Of a DNA stretch of 64,000 nt, positions 17,719 to 27,030 are shown one piece after another. Within the stretch, counting starts at the first letter, position 1. Each line of letters begins with the position of its first letter. Below the pieces are notes generated by a model that saw nothing but the letters and a program-made list of their open reading frames with translations, searched no databases and had not been told where the DNA came from. A program made the translations under genes and the position numbers. This DNA comes from Pelagibacteraceae bacterium (lineage in GTDB: Bacteria > Pseudomonadota > Alphaproteobacteria > Pelagibacterales > Pelagibacteraceae), in assembly GCA_008638205.1 (NCBI GenBank), contig VTPO01000001.1, positions 124,001 through 188,000 of the forward strand, read 5' to 3'.

Positions 17719-20352
17719 ATGCAGAAACAATTTTCCAAATTAACAATTCATAACCAAGACTTCGAGTTCGCAGATATTTCTTCCATTGCAAATATTGAGC
17801 AAATACCTTTTTCTTACAGAATACTCATAGAAAATATTTTAAGACAAAAAATAAATGGCGATGACATTGATGCTGACAAGCAAATAGAAGATATCTTAAA
17901 TTATAAGCTTGGTGCAGCCATAAGCTTTATGCCTAATAGAATTTTAAGTCACGATATTCTTGGAAAAGTAATGCTGGTTGATTTCCTTGCTTATCGAGAG
18001 GCTCTTCAAAAAAAAGGGATTGATCCAAAAGACATTCAACCTAAAGTTCCTGTAGATGTAGTTATAGACCATTCTTTGCAGGTTGATTTTTTTGGATCAG
18101 AAAATGCCAAAATAGAAAATCTAAAAAAAGAGTATGCAAGAAATTCTGAAAGATTTTCATTCCTTCGCTGGTGCTCTGAAAATTTAAAAAATGTTAGAGT
18201 CATTCCTCCGGGAGTTGGAATTTGTCACCAAGTTAATATTGAATATTTGTCCAAAGTAGTTTGGACTGAAAATTTAAATAATAAATTACTTTTACATCCA
18301 GATACTTGCATTGGTACCGATAGTCATACACCCATGATGAATGCTATAGGAGTTTTGGGTTGGGGAGTGGGAGGAGTAGAAGCTGAGATTTCTATGCTTG
18401 GAAAGCCATTGCCGATTACGCTACCTGAAGTGGTTGGAGTTAATTTGACCAATAAACTTAAAGAAGGAATTACCTCTACTGATTTAGTTTTAAATATAAC
18501 AGAACTGCTAAGAAAAAATAAAGTGGTTGGTTCATTTATAGAATTTTTTGGAGAAGGGGTGGAAACGTTAAGTGTAGGAGATAGGGCAACCATTTCTAAC
18601 ATGGCACCAGAGTATGGAGCAACGGCAGTTCTTTTTCCGGTTGATGACTCTACACTTGATTATTTAAAAATGACTGGTCGTACAGAGGCGCAGATAGCAA
18701 TTATTAAAGAGTATTCAAAAAAACAAAAGTTATGGAGAAATCCTACTGACCTTCCGAAGTATACAAGATCATTAGAATTAGATCTTTCTTATATTGCTCC
18801 TTGTGTTTCAGGACCCAAAAATCCTGAAGACAAAATTAACTTAGATCAATTTTCATCTAAAGTGAATTCTCATTCTCAAATGTTATACAAAAACGATTTA
18901 AGAGATGAAAAATTTTTAGTACCTAATTTAAATTTTGACATTAAAGATGGAGATATAATGATAGCAGCTGTCACTAGTTGCACCAATACAGCTAATCCTA
19001 GAAATGTAATTGCAGCAGCAATGGTTGCTAAAAAATTAGTAGAGTTGGGATTTAAAAGAAACGAAAAGGTAAAAACTTCTTTTGCGCCAGGAAGTAAAGT
19101 AACAGCGGAGATTTTAGAAGAAAGTGGACTGCAGTATTATTTAGATGTATTGGGTTTTAATGTGGTTGGTTTTGGCTGTACTACTTGCAATGGTAGCTCT
19201 GGCCCTCTTCACAAAGACATAGCAGATACCATTGAAAACAATAAAATTTTTTCTACGGCCGTCTTGTCTGGAAATAGAAATTTTCAAGGAAGGATTCATC
19301 CTAATATAAGAGCCTCTTATTTAGCATCCCCAGCTTTAGTTGTTTTGTTTTCTTTGCTTGGTTCTGTGAAAAAAGACTTAACTAAGGAATCGCTAGGTCA
19401 AGATAAGGACGGGAATGAAATTTATTTAAAAGATATTTGGCCTGAAAATAAAGAAATTAACAAAATAGTAGAAAGTTTTTACAAGCCAGAAACATTTGTC
19501 TCTAAATATAAGGCAGTAGACGAGGGTGGAGAACTTTGGGAAAATTTAGATGTATCAGAATCTAGCAATTATGAATGGTCTGACAAAAGCACTTATATAA
19601 AAAAACCACCCTACCTAGAAAATGTAACGCAAGAAACGCTTGCTATTAAAGATGTAAACTTAGCAAGACCTTTAGTATTGCTGGGAGATTCTGTGACCAC
19701 TGATCATATTTCTCCCTCTAGTGATATTACCAAGACTACTGCTGCCTGGGATTATTTAATATCTCAAAAAATTAAACCTGAAGACTTTAATAATTTTTTA
19801 ACTAGAAGAGCTAATCATGAAATTGTAAAAAGGTCTGGATTTGCAAGTCTACGTCTAAGAAATCTTATGACGCCTGACAAAGAGGGTAGTTTTACCGTTA
19901 AGTATCCAGAAAATAAAACAATGAGGATATTTGAAGCTGCTATCGAATATGAAAAAACAAAAACTGAATTAGTAGTAATTGCAGGAGAAAATTATGGATG
20001 TGGATCATCCAGAGATGTTGCTGCGAAAGCCCCATTATTATTAGGAGTAAGAGTAATCATAGCTAAAGGATTTGAACGAATTCACAGATCCAATTTAGTG
20101 GGAATGGGATTGCTTCCTTTGGAGTTTTTGCCAGGTAACGGAATTTCAGAACTTGGAATTGTTACTACGGATCAATTTTCCGTAGTTGGCTTAGATCAAG
20201 TCAGCAATGAACATAAGGAAGTAGATTTATTAATCCACAAAGAGAGTGGAGATGTAGTTAAAGTAAAATTAAAAGCAAGGTTAGATAATCCAGATGAAGT
20301 TATTTTTTGGAAAAATGGTGGTATCCTACAAACTGCTTGGAAAGAATCTTAA
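17719..20352 (+). CDS. Second aconitase-family hydratase (AcnD-like paralogue)
   Basis: The 877 residues are collinear with the preceding AcnA. Cluster ligands are present ('TSCTNTANPRN', 'FGCTTCNGSSGPL'), as are 'CIGTDSHTPMMNAIGVL' and 'TTDHISPSSD'. Differences from AcnA fall in active-site loops: 'GCGSSRDVAAKAPLL' has Val where AcnA has Trp, and 'CNGSSGPL' replaces 'CIGNSGPL'. A PrpF gene follows by 18 bp. AcnD-PrpF pairs dehydrate 2-methylcitrate to an aconitate isomer that PrpF then shifts, so AcnD-like activity is the best guess. The sequence is intermediate between AcnA and AcnD, so another tricarboxylate substrate is possible. Confidence 0.85.
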   Translation: MQKQFSKLTIHNQDFEFADISSIANIEQIPFSYRILIENILRQKINGDDIDADKQIEDILNYKLGAAISFMPNRILSHDILGKVMLVDFLAYREALQKKGIDPKDIQPKVPVDVVIDHSLQVDFFGSENAKIENLKKEYARNSERFSFLRWCSENLKNVRVIPPGVGICHQVNIEYLSKVVWTENLNNKLLLHPDTCIGTDSHTPMMNAIGVLGWGVGGVEAEISMLGKPLPITLPEVVGVNLTNKLKEGITSTDLVLNITELLRKNKVVGSFIEFFGEGVETLSVGDRATISNMAPEYGATAVLFPVDDSTLDYLKMTGRTEAQIAIIKEYSKKQKLWRNPTDLPKYTRSLELDLSYIAPCVSGPKNPEDKINLDQFSSKVNSHSQMLYKNDLRDEKFLVPNLNFDIKDGDIMIAAVTSCTNTANPRNVIAAAMVAKKLVELGFKRNEKVKTSFAPGSKVTAEILEESGLQYYLDVLGFNVVGFGCTTCNGSSGPLHKDIADTIENNKIFSTAVLSGNRNFQGRIHPNIRASYLASPALVVLFSLLGSVKKDLTKESLGQDKDGNEIYLKDIWPENKEINKIVESFYKPETFVSKYKAVDEGGELWENLDVSESSNYEWSDKSTYIKKPPYLENVTQETLAIKDVNLARPLVLLGDSVTTDHISPSSDITKTTAAWDYLISQKIKPEDFNNFLTRRANHEIVKRSGFASLRLRNLMTPDKEGSFTVKYPENKTMRIFEAAIEYEKTKTELVVIAGENYGCGSSRDVAAKAPLLLGVRVIIAKGFERIHRSNLVGMGLLPLEFLPGNGISELGIVTTDQFSVVGLDQVSNEHKEVDLLIHKESGDVVKVKLKARLDNPDEVIFWKNGGILQTAWKES

Positions 20353-20370
20353 AATAAGTTATTTAATTTT

Positions 20371-21504
20371 ATGAAACAAAATTGGATCACTGCAGCATAC
20401 TATCGTGGAGGAACAAGCAAAGGTGTTTTTTTTCAAGCTAAAGACTTACCCACAGATAATCAAGAAGAGTTAAGTAAAATTTTTTTAAAAATTATTGGAA
20501 GTCCTGATCCTAATGGAAGGCAATTAAATGGAATGGGCGGAGGAGTTTCTTCTGTTTCTAAGTCTGTAATTATTAGTCCTTCTAAAAGAGATGATGCAGA
20601 TGTTGATTATAATTTTATTCAATTGGCAGTCGAGGAACCGGTTGCAGAATGGAATAATAACTGTGGAAATTTATCAGGAGCAGTAGGACCTTACGCTGTA
20701 AATACTAGAATAGTAAAATCTAAAGAAGGGGAAAATAAAGTAAGAATTTATCAGGTGAATACAGATAAAATTATACACGCTACTTTTGATGTAAAAGATG
20801 GAATTGCTTCAGTTGAAGGAGACTATTCTATAGCAGGAGTTGCTGGAACAGGATCTAAAGTAAGATTAGATTATTTATCTCCGGGAGGATCTGGAACGGG
20901 AAAATTATTGCCAACAGGAAATGTGGTAGATGAAATTGATATTGAAGGTCATAAAAAAATTAAGGTTAGTATAATAGATGCTGCAACACCTTTGGTTTAT
21001 ATTCTGGCGGAAGATTTGGGACTTACCTGTGTAGAGTCCCCTGACGAATTAGATTCAAAATCTAAAGAGATGGAACTAATTCAAAAAATTAGAAGAAAAT
21101 GTGCCTTTATGATTGGCTTGAGCAAATCTGAAAAAGAGGCTCCCATGAACACTCCAAGAATAGGAATTGTTTCAAAGCCAAAAGATTATACTAGTTTAGA
21201 CAAATCCAAAGTCTCAGCTGGAGACCATGATATTTGCACTCGTATGTTTTCTATGGGCAAAACTCACAAAGCAATTATGGGAACTGCGTGCGTGAATATT
21301 GGAGTAGCAGCTGCCATTAAAGGAACCATACCCTTCCAAGTTAAGAGAGAAGGGGCTAATGATTTGGAACTAAGAGTAGGAAACCCTTCTGGAATTATTG
21401 TTGCAGGCTCTGTCATTAAACAAGATAATGAAACCGTAGAAGCAGTATCTGCTGTGATGTACAGAACGTTTAGGCCACTTATGATTGGTAAAGTTTTAGT
21501 TTAA
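20371..21504 (+). CDS. prpF: PrpF family aconitate/2-methylaconitate isomerase
   Basis: The 377 residues match PrpF closely: 'AAYYRGGTSKGVFFQAKDLP', 'IIGSPDPNGRQLNGMGGGVSSVSKSVI', the active-site Cys in 'NNCGNLSGAVGPYAV', and 'GGSGTGKLLPTGN'. PrpF isomerises the double bond of 2-methylaconitate and can act on trans-aconitate. It is encoded 18 bp after the AcnD-like gene, the usual acnD-prpF arrangement. It differs from the GalD-like PrpF paralogue at 13157, so the island appears to have two isomerase specificities. It converges, with a 1-bp gap, on a TauD-family gene. Confidence 0.9.
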   Translation: MKQNWITAAYYRGGTSKGVFFQAKDLPTDNQEELSKIFLKIIGSPDPNGRQLNGMGGGVSSVSKSVIISPSKRDDADVDYNFIQLAVEEPVAEWNNNCGNLSGAVGPYAVNTRIVKSKEGENKVRIYQVNTDKIIHATFDVKDGIASVEGDYSIAGVAGTGSKVRLDYLSPGGSGTGKLLPTGNVVDEIDIEGHKKIKVSIIDAATPLVYILAEDLGLTCVESPDELDSKSKEMELIQKIRRKCAFMIGLSKSEKEAPMNTPRIGIVSKPKDYTSLDKSKVSAGDHDICTRMFSMGKTHKAIMGTACVNIGVAAAIKGTIPFQVKREGANDLELRVGNPSGIIVAGSVIKQDNETVEAVSAVMYRTFRPLMIGKVLV

Positions 21505-21505
21505 T

Positions 21506-22357
21506 TTAAACAGCTATTCTTGTGTCGCCAGTAATTTGAGTTCTATGCATAACTCTTCTTGTATTTGGATCAAAAGCATCCCTTTTGTGAAGTACATAAA
21601 GATTTTTCCACATTAAAAGATCTCCCACATCCCATTTTTGGGTCCAGGTATATTTATCTTGCGTTGCATGTGCCCATAATTCATCAAGAATTTTTTCACT
21701 TTGCTCTAACGGTAAGCCGACTATATATGCATGAGGCCTTCTACCTAGAAATAATAATTTTTTATTTGTTACGGGGTCTCTTGCAATAATTGGATGCTTT
21801 GCACCTGGAGTTTTGGATGGATCACTAACCTCTTCATATCCTTTTCGAAGCATTCCAGCACTATTGTGTGCACTGTCATGAATTAATAGTTTTCCTTCTA
21901 TTTGCAACTTTAAAACACTAGGAAGCTCATTATAAGCTTCAATCATATTTGCAAAATGAGTATGGCCTTGATTTTCAGGCACTTCCAAAGAATATAAAAT
22001 TCCTGCCTTAGGGGGTATTTCATTGTAAGTCATGTCGGCATGCCAAACAGCCTCACCATCCCCTAAATTTCCAATTGGTTTTCCTAAATTTTTAACATTG
22101 GATATAACGTTAATTTCAGGATGATTTGGTGAAAAATTAATTCCATAAGGATTGGGTGCAGGTAAATCCAGATCCCCAAAATTCTTACTATAATGAATTA
22201 AGCGCTCATCTGATAAGTTCTGTTTTTTAAATACTAAAACTAAATTTTCAGACCAGGCTTGATTAATAAAATCCAATTCTTCTTTGGTTAGGTCTTTTTC
22301 AAGATTAATGTTTCTAATTTCAGCACCAAGAGAACGATTACTTTTTACAATTTCCAT
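21506..22357 (-). CDS. TauD/TfdA family 2-oxoglutarate-dependent dioxygenase
   Basis: A 283-residue enzyme of typical TauD length. The motif 'AVWHADMTYNEIPPKAGIL' gives His-x-Asp, and 'VLHKRDAFDPNTRRVMHRTQI' gives the distal His and the 2-oxoglutarate-binding Arg. The overall pattern is the classic TauD/TfdA type, more canonical than the 342-residue relative at 7772. Family members release sulfite from taurine or cleave aryloxyacetates. Two TauE/SafE-type exporters ~9 kb away could remove sulfite if the substrate is a sulfonate, but this link is inference. It is the last gene of a minus-strand set with two MmgE/PrpD genes. Confidence 0.9.
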   Translation of the reverse strand: MEIVKSNRSLGAEIRNINLEKDLTKEELDFINQAWSENLVLVFKKQNLSDERLIHYSKNFGDLDLPAPNPYGINFSPNHPEINVISNVKNLGKPIGNLGDGEAVWHADMTYNEIPPKAGILYSLEVPENQGHTHFANMIEAYNELPSVLKLQIEGKLLIHDSAHNSAGMLRKGYEEVSDPSKTPGAKHPIIARDPVTNKKLLFLGRRPHAYIVGLPLEQSEKILDELWAHATQDKYTWTQKWDVGDLLMWKNLYVLHKRDAFDPNTRRVMHRTQITGDTRIAV

Positions 22358-22406
22358 AAAAAAAAACTATTAGATAGGGTATGTAATTACAATAGTTAAT
22401 TTTAAA

Positions 22407-23753
22407 TTAAATTTTAAAATTTAATACTGCCATTAAATCTTTTATTTTAAAGTCTTCATGTAGAACCAGCTGAATCAATCGATCTACTTGGTCTTTTGGG
22501 TGAGATTTTAATAACTCTTTTGCTTTATTAGAAATTTCTTCCTCATTCATAGGATTATCAGGAGTTCCACGTACAGCTTTCGCATGATGAGATAGTTCTG
22601 AATTATCGTTAAAAACAATTTTTACTTTTGCTTGTCTTTCTGGTCTTGCAATAGCCAATTCTTCACTAGGCACTGCTATTATCTTTTTTCTTACTTCTAG
22701 AACTTCTTTGTCAGTAAATAATTTTTCATCATGCACTTCATTATATCCAATAGTTTTTTTAACAATATAAAGGGCAGCTAGGTGTTGAGCGCAAATATTA
22801 GGAATACTTCTATCGCTAACAATATCAAACCTGTCGGAAGGAATGTCAATTTTAATTTCTTTTATTTCCTTATGATCAAATTGTTTTTGTTTTAAAATAG
22901 CTTCAATGGCATCCAAGATTGCTTGAATGGGAGATCCCACACACCATTTTTTTATCGAAGTGTTATCAATTTCAAAAACAGCTCCAAGATCTTTAATAAT
23001 AATTTCAGGTTTTGGATTGTGTGCAAATGCTTCTAGTAAACCTCTGTGTCCTAAAAGAGGATCTTCAACGGACGTAAAGTTTTCTTTTGCTAACAAAGCA
23101 GAATAAATCCCATTTCTTGTAGTCATTCCTGAAAATACAAATGCTTTTTCAATGTGTTCTTTGTCTCTATTCCAACAGGCAAGTCCGGAAGTTTGTTGAA
23201 TGGTATAGGATAATAAATAATTACACTGTTCTTGATTTAGCTTTAATAAAGAACCTGCAGCCACAGCAGCTCCAAAAATCGTACCGATGCTGTGGGTTGC
23301 AAAAATAGTTGTCTTGGGTGTTTTGTAACCCATGCTCATATTAATTCTAACTCCCACATCATAACCAAGAGCTATCGCTTTTAACAAATCGGAGTGAGAA
23401 GAATTTTCTTTTTCAGCTATAGCTAATGCAGCTGGCACAATGGCACAACCAGGATGAAATCTTCCATTAGTATGAGTATCATCGGTTTCATCGGCATGAG
23501 CTGCCATCCCATTTGATAAGCCTGCATGGATTGCGCTAACTTTTATATCATTTCCAATTAAAGTAGATTCTGGATTTCCACCTTGGGATTTTGCAAATTC
23601 AAAAGCTTTTTTTCCTGGCGGTAATAATCTTCCGGTGAGAATTGCAACCAAGGTATCTAGTAAATGAAAGCGAGTATTTTTTTGAGTTACCTCCGGCAAT
23701 TCATTGTGAATTGCTGAAGCAATGTATTTTGTAAGTTCTTGTTGAATGTCCAT
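22407..23753 (-). CDS. MmgE/PrpD family protein
   Basis: A 448-residue MmgE/PrpD protein with 'LLDTLVAILTGRLLPPG', 'GMAAHADETDDTHTNGRFHPGCAIVPAAL' and 'THSIGTIFGAAVAAGSLL', then a C-terminal domain with 'AVRGTPDNPMNEEEI'. It starts within the stop region of the PrpD gene upstream (1-bp overlap at 23753), so the two are translationally coupled. The family dehydrates or isomerises branched carboxylic acids; this is the generic subtype and no substrate can be assigned. The pairing of a generic member with a canonical PrpD suggests successive steps on related acids. Confidence 0.87.
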   Translation of the reverse strand: MDIQQELTKYIASAIHNELPEVTQKNTRFHLLDTLVAILTGRLLPPGKKAFEFAKSQGGNPESTLIGNDIKVSAIHAGLSNGMAAHADETDDTHTNGRFHPGCAIVPAALAIAEKENSSHSDLLKAIALGYDVGVRINMSMGYKTPKTTIFATHSIGTIFGAAVAAGSLLKLNQEQCNYLLSYTIQQTSGLACWNRDKEHIEKAFVFSGMTTRNGIYSALLAKENFTSVEDPLLGHRGLLEAFAHNPKPEIIIKDLGAVFEIDNTSIKKWCVGSPIQAILDAIEAILKQKQFDHKEIKEIKIDIPSDRFDIVSDRSIPNICAQHLAALYIVKKTIGYNEVHDEKLFTDKEVLEVRKKIIAVPSEELAIARPERQAKVKIVFNDNSELSHHAKAVRGTPDNPMNEEEISNKAKELLKSHPKDQVDRLIQLVLHEDFKIKDLMAVLNFKI

Positions 23754-25267
23754 TAATTAAATATCCCTTCTATTTTATTTTTGCTTAAATCGACTGTATT
23801 TTGATCACAAGTAAGATTTAGATTTTGGATTTCGTTTGAATCTAGGTTTTCAAGGTTATCTATAAGGCTAATAAACCTTAATTCTTCTTGTTGCGAAACG
23901 AACCCATTTATAAGAGGTTGCATCTTCTTTATATATTCATTTCTTCCAAAAGGTGTTTTTCCACTAGGATGAGCATTCGCAAAGTCTAATTGTTCTGTGA
24001 TTTTAGTCCCATCATTCATTATCACTTCAATTTTAGCACCCTGCACTTTTTTTAAAGGATCTTTTTCATCATAATATTTTCGATTAAATTCTGGATCCTC
24101 AAATGTTTCAACTTTTTTCCACAATTTAACGGTCTCTGGATTTTGCTTTCTCTCATTACTATAGCTAGTCTCATGATGCCAAAATCCATCCTCTAGAGCC
24201 ACAGCAAAAATATACATTGCTGAGTGATCCAGTGTTTCTCTGGAAGCTTCTGGGCTATATTTTTCAGGATCGTTACTTCCAGAACCCATAACAATATGAG
24301 TATACTTTTTAGAATAAATATTTATTTTTTTAATCTCTTTTAAGTCTTTAATTTTTTCTCTTAGAAGAAATGCCACATCAATAATAGAGTTACCATGATA
24401 GCCAGCTGAATGCTCTTTAGTAAAAGTGGAAAGAATTCCTGCTCGTGGAGCATTTTTTTCTGGAAGATTAATTTCAATATTTTTATTTTCTTTATGAAGC
24501 AAGATAGGAACGATTCCGTAATCTCCTTCCCAAACTGGGCTAGGTCCTTTTTCTCCTCGAATCGCACGGTCAATTGCATCAATCGCATTTCTTCCAACCA
24601 ACCCTGGTGCAAATGCTTTCCAACTGGAAAGATCTCCTTTTCTTCCTTGTCTCGTAAAAATAGAAGTGTGTGCACTGTATTGTATGGCTTGATAAATAGT
24701 TTCATCATCAAGATTTAACATTGCGCCTATGCCTCCTGTAATTGCTGGGCCTAAATGACCTACGTGATCAATTTTATTTGGGTTTAAAGCAATAGACATC
24801 GACAATCGTAATTGAATTTCGTAACTGGTTGCAATTCCTCGGATAAGATCTTTTCCATTTAATTTTTTTTGTTGAGCAACTGCCAAAATAGTTGGAATAC
24901 AATCACCTGGATGACAAGTTTCTTTAGCCATAATGTTATCATGAAAATCTAATTCTCTAACCGCCACTGCATTGGCCCAAGCTGCCCATTCACAATTAAA
25001 TTTTTCATGACTGCTTAATCCAAACAGAGTAGATCCATTTTTATTTTTATGAAACATGGCTTGTGATCTTGCAACACAAACAGGAGCTCTATTGATGGCT
25101 GCGATTGCAACACCTGCATTGTCAATTAAACGATTTCCAACCATCTCATTAATTGATTCATTCGAGTCCCATGGTTGCGCTGCCATTGATGCTAACAGCC
25201 ACGCAAGTTGATTTTTTTTTTCAATTCTTTTTCCTGGGCTGGGGATAATTATTTTATTGGAAATCAT
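23753..25267 (-). CDS. prpD: 2-methylcitrate dehydratase-type PrpD
   Basis: At 504 residues it has the longer length of true PrpD. 'AWANAVAVRELDFHDNIMAKETCHPGDCIPTI' contains the PrpD signature 'LDFHD...HPGD', and 'WKAFAPGLVGRNAIDAIDRAIRGEKGP' is also the PrpD form. PrpD dehydrates (2S,3S)-2-methylcitrate to 2-methyl-cis-aconitate and also acts weakly on citrate and cis-aconitate. prpC (synthase) and prpB (lyase) are not nearby, so it may serve an imported tricarboxylate instead. It is divergent from the second TTT transporter across a 160-bp region with inverted repeats that may contain a shared control site. Confidence 0.87.
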   Translation of the reverse strand: MISNKIIIPSPGKRIEKKNQLAWLLASMAAQPWDSNESINEMVGNRLIDNAGVAIAAINRAPVCVARSQAMFHKNKNGSTLFGLSSHEKFNCEWAAWANAVAVRELDFHDNIMAKETCHPGDCIPTILAVAQQKKLNGKDLIRGIATSYEIQLRLSMSIALNPNKIDHVGHLGPAITGGIGAMLNLDDETIYQAIQYSAHTSIFTRQGRKGDLSSWKAFAPGLVGRNAIDAIDRAIRGEKGPSPVWEGDYGIVPILLHKENKNIEINLPEKNAPRAGILSTFTKEHSAGYHGNSIIDVAFLLREKIKDLKEIKKINIYSKKYTHIVMGSGSNDPEKYSPEASRETLDHSAMYIFAVALEDGFWHHETSYSNERKQNPETVKLWKKVETFEDPEFNRKYYDEKDPLKKVQGAKIEVIMNDGTKITEQLDFANAHPSGKTPFGRNEYIKKMQPLINGFVSQQEELRFISLIDNLENLDSNEIQNLNLTCDQNTVDLSKNKIEGIFN

Positions 25268-25341
25268 TTTTATTTAATTTAATTTTAATTCCTTTGTATT
25301 GCTAGTTTATTTCACTATTAGTTTGATGTTGCAAAATCATA

Positions 25342-25410
25342 TTTCACATTATGAAACTATGTTTTGTATATTGATATAAATTTTTTTTGTGATACTTTTA
25401 TTTCATAAAA
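25342..25410. promoter_or_regulatory. Candidate operator region between divergent prpD and tctC
   Basis: Two short inverted repeats occur in the 160-bp divergent spacer. One is tttca-catta-tgaaa (25342-25356), the other ttttat-ttc-ataaaa (25396-25410), the latter only 18 bp before the tctC start. Both contain a 'tttca(t)' half-element, so they could bind one dimeric regulator controlling both directions. In such AT-rich DNA short palindromes also arise by chance; no regulator gene lies next to them. Confidence 0.35.
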
Positions 25411-25428
25411 TAAACAATGGGGGAAATA

Positions 25429-26436
25429 ATGACAAATAACTTTAAAAAACTTTTTGGTTTTTTTTCAGTTGCCGCTTTAATTCTTACTTCTTTAACGGGA
25501 ACAGCAGATGCTGCTTCTCATGCTAAAAAGAAGAGTGGAAGTTACGCAACAAAAAAATGTGATCCAATTCAAGTCGTGATCCATGCTTCATACGGTGGTG
25601 GTACAGATACTACTGCAAGAATGATGTCAGTTAGAACTAGAAGAAATTTAAAAGCTGATATTCAAGTAGTTGGTAAAAGAGGTGGATCTGGAGCAAAAGC
25701 ACAGAACTATGTTTTAACTAGACCAAAAGATGGTTGTACTATTATGGCTCTTACGGAGTCTCATTTATACACAATGGCTAGAGGAAAATCTAACATGAAG
25801 ATCGATGATCTTGTTGGAGTTGCTAGAGCAATGGAAGAGCCAACTTTCATCGTTGTAAATGCTAAAAATAAAAAACTAAGCACAATTAAAAAACTAGTTA
25901 AAGAAGCTAATAAGAAACCAATTACTGCAGGTATTGCATCTATCGGTGGAACTGAACACATTGGTATGTACCAATTTTCAAAAGCTGCTGGCGTACCGTT
26001 TAAAGCAGTTTCTTTTGGTTCAGGCGCACAAAGTTTAGCTGCACTTGCTTCTGGAAAAATCGATGTTGCATTGCTTAATCCAAGTGAAGCTGCAGGATTA
26101 ATCCAAGACAAAAAAGTGAAAGCTGTACTTTTATTGGCTGAAAAAAGAATGCCAGACTATAAAAAAGTACCTTCATCTTATGAACTAGGTTGGAAAGTAA
26201 AAGTTTCAACTACTAGAGGTTATGCTGTTCTTAAAGGAACTCCACAGCCAATCATAAATGAGATCTCTAAAGCAATGGTTAAAGCGATGAAACACGAAAT
26301 ATTCGCTAACTATCTAAAAGGTGCTTCTTTAGACCCTGTTACTAGTCCTGCTGGTACAGAAGTTTGGGATAAGCAACTTAAAGAAAACTTTGCAAATGCT
26401 CAAGATGCATTAAAAGGTTTAGGACTAATTAAATAA
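25429..26436 (+). CDS. tctC: TTT transporter periplasmic substrate-binding protein (TctC/Bug family), second system
   Basis: The ATG at 25417 overlaps the ribosome-binding sequence (gggggaa), so the ATG at 25429 is the likely start, giving 335 residues. The signal peptide is 'MTNNFKKLFGFFSVAALILTSLTGTADA'. The ligand loops are 'IHASYGGGTDTTARMMSVR' and 'TAGIASIGGTEHIGMYQF'. It is clearly diverged from the TctC at 10065, so the two systems probably bind different carboxylates. It is followed by separate tctB and tctA genes on the same strand. Confidence 0.9.
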   Translation: MTNNFKKLFGFFSVAALILTSLTGTADAASHAKKKSGSYATKKCDPIQVVIHASYGGGTDTTARMMSVRTRRNLKADIQVVGKRGGSGAKAQNYVLTRPKDGCTIMALTESHLYTMARGKSNMKIDDLVGVARAMEEPTFIVVNAKNKKLSTIKKLVKEANKKPITAGIASIGGTEHIGMYQFSKAAGVPFKAVSFGSGAQSLAALASGKIDVALLNPSEAAGLIQDKKVKAVLLLAEKRMPDYKKVPSSYELGWKVKVSTTRGYAVLKGTPQPIINEISKAMVKAMKHEIFANYLKGASLDPVTSPAGTEVWDKQLKENFANAQDALKGLGLIK

Positions 26437-26456
26437 TCTAGAATTGATATTTATAA

Positions 26457-26996
26457 ATGTCTAAACAAAAACAAAAATTAAATCCCGCAACTAATTTAGT
26501 TGCGGGGTTGGTTCACAAAATTGATTTAATAGTAGCAAGCATTCTTATTATTGGTGGAGCCTTCATGTATTATGAAGCAACTCTTTTTCCTGCTGCTCCA
26601 AATATTTTAGGTGATACATTAAACGCAGATATATTTCCTAAGATGTTAATTGTTCTTATGATTATCTTGGCATGCATTATTCCTTTTGAAATAAGATTTA
26701 TGCCAGAAAAAATTGCAAAAATTGACAAGGATAGATCTGTAAGCTTAGAGCCAATTACCTGGAAAACGATCGTTTTACTTATAACTTTAGTTTCGGTTGC
26801 AGAATTTTTAGGTCCGATGGTTACAATGTTTGTTACCGCGGCTTGTTTCCCTTTAGTGTGGGGAGAAAAAAATTATGTTCGAATAGCAATTTATTCAGTT
26901 GCGTTCCCGCTATTTGTGTATTTCGTGTTCAACAAATTGCTTGGTCTATTTTTTGATCCAGGCGTATTACAATATTTAGTCAAACCAACCAACTAA
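26457..26996 (+). CDS. tctB: TTT transporter small membrane subunit TctB
   Basis: A 179-residue protein with about four hydrophobic segments. The first is 'KIDLIVASILIIGGAFMYYEA', followed by 'TLNADIFPKMLIVLMIILACI', which is the TctB 'G.FPxxL' pattern. It ends in 'KLLGLFFDPGVLQYL'. TctB is needed with TctA for carboxylate uptake by TTT systems. It lies 20 bp after tctC and 34 bp before tctA, the canonical gene order C-B-A. Confidence 0.88.
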   Translation: MSKQKQKLNPATNLVAGLVHKIDLIVASILIIGGAFMYYEATLFPAAPNILGDTLNADIFPKMLIVLMIILACIIPFEIRFMPEKIAKIDKDRSVSLEPITWKTIVLLITLVSVAEFLGPMVTMFVTAACFPLVWGEKNYVRIAIYSVAFPLFVYFVFNKLLGLFFDPGVLQYLVKPTN

Positions 26997-27013
26997 TTAA
27001 CTAACTAACTAAC
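26989..27013 (+). repeat. Short CTAA/AACT tandem repeat at the tctB-tctA junction
   Basis: About five imperfect copies of a 4-bp unit (ctaactaactaac) cover the tctB stop codon and the first bases of the spacer before tctA. Slippage here would alter the spacing rather than the coding frame of tctA. Confidence 0.6.
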
Positions 27014-27030
27014 AAAATATAAATTAAATT

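Noticed and set aside
24361-24718. ORFs on both strands inside prpD
   Set aside because: They lie within the PrpD coding frame with no start signals or recognisable domains.
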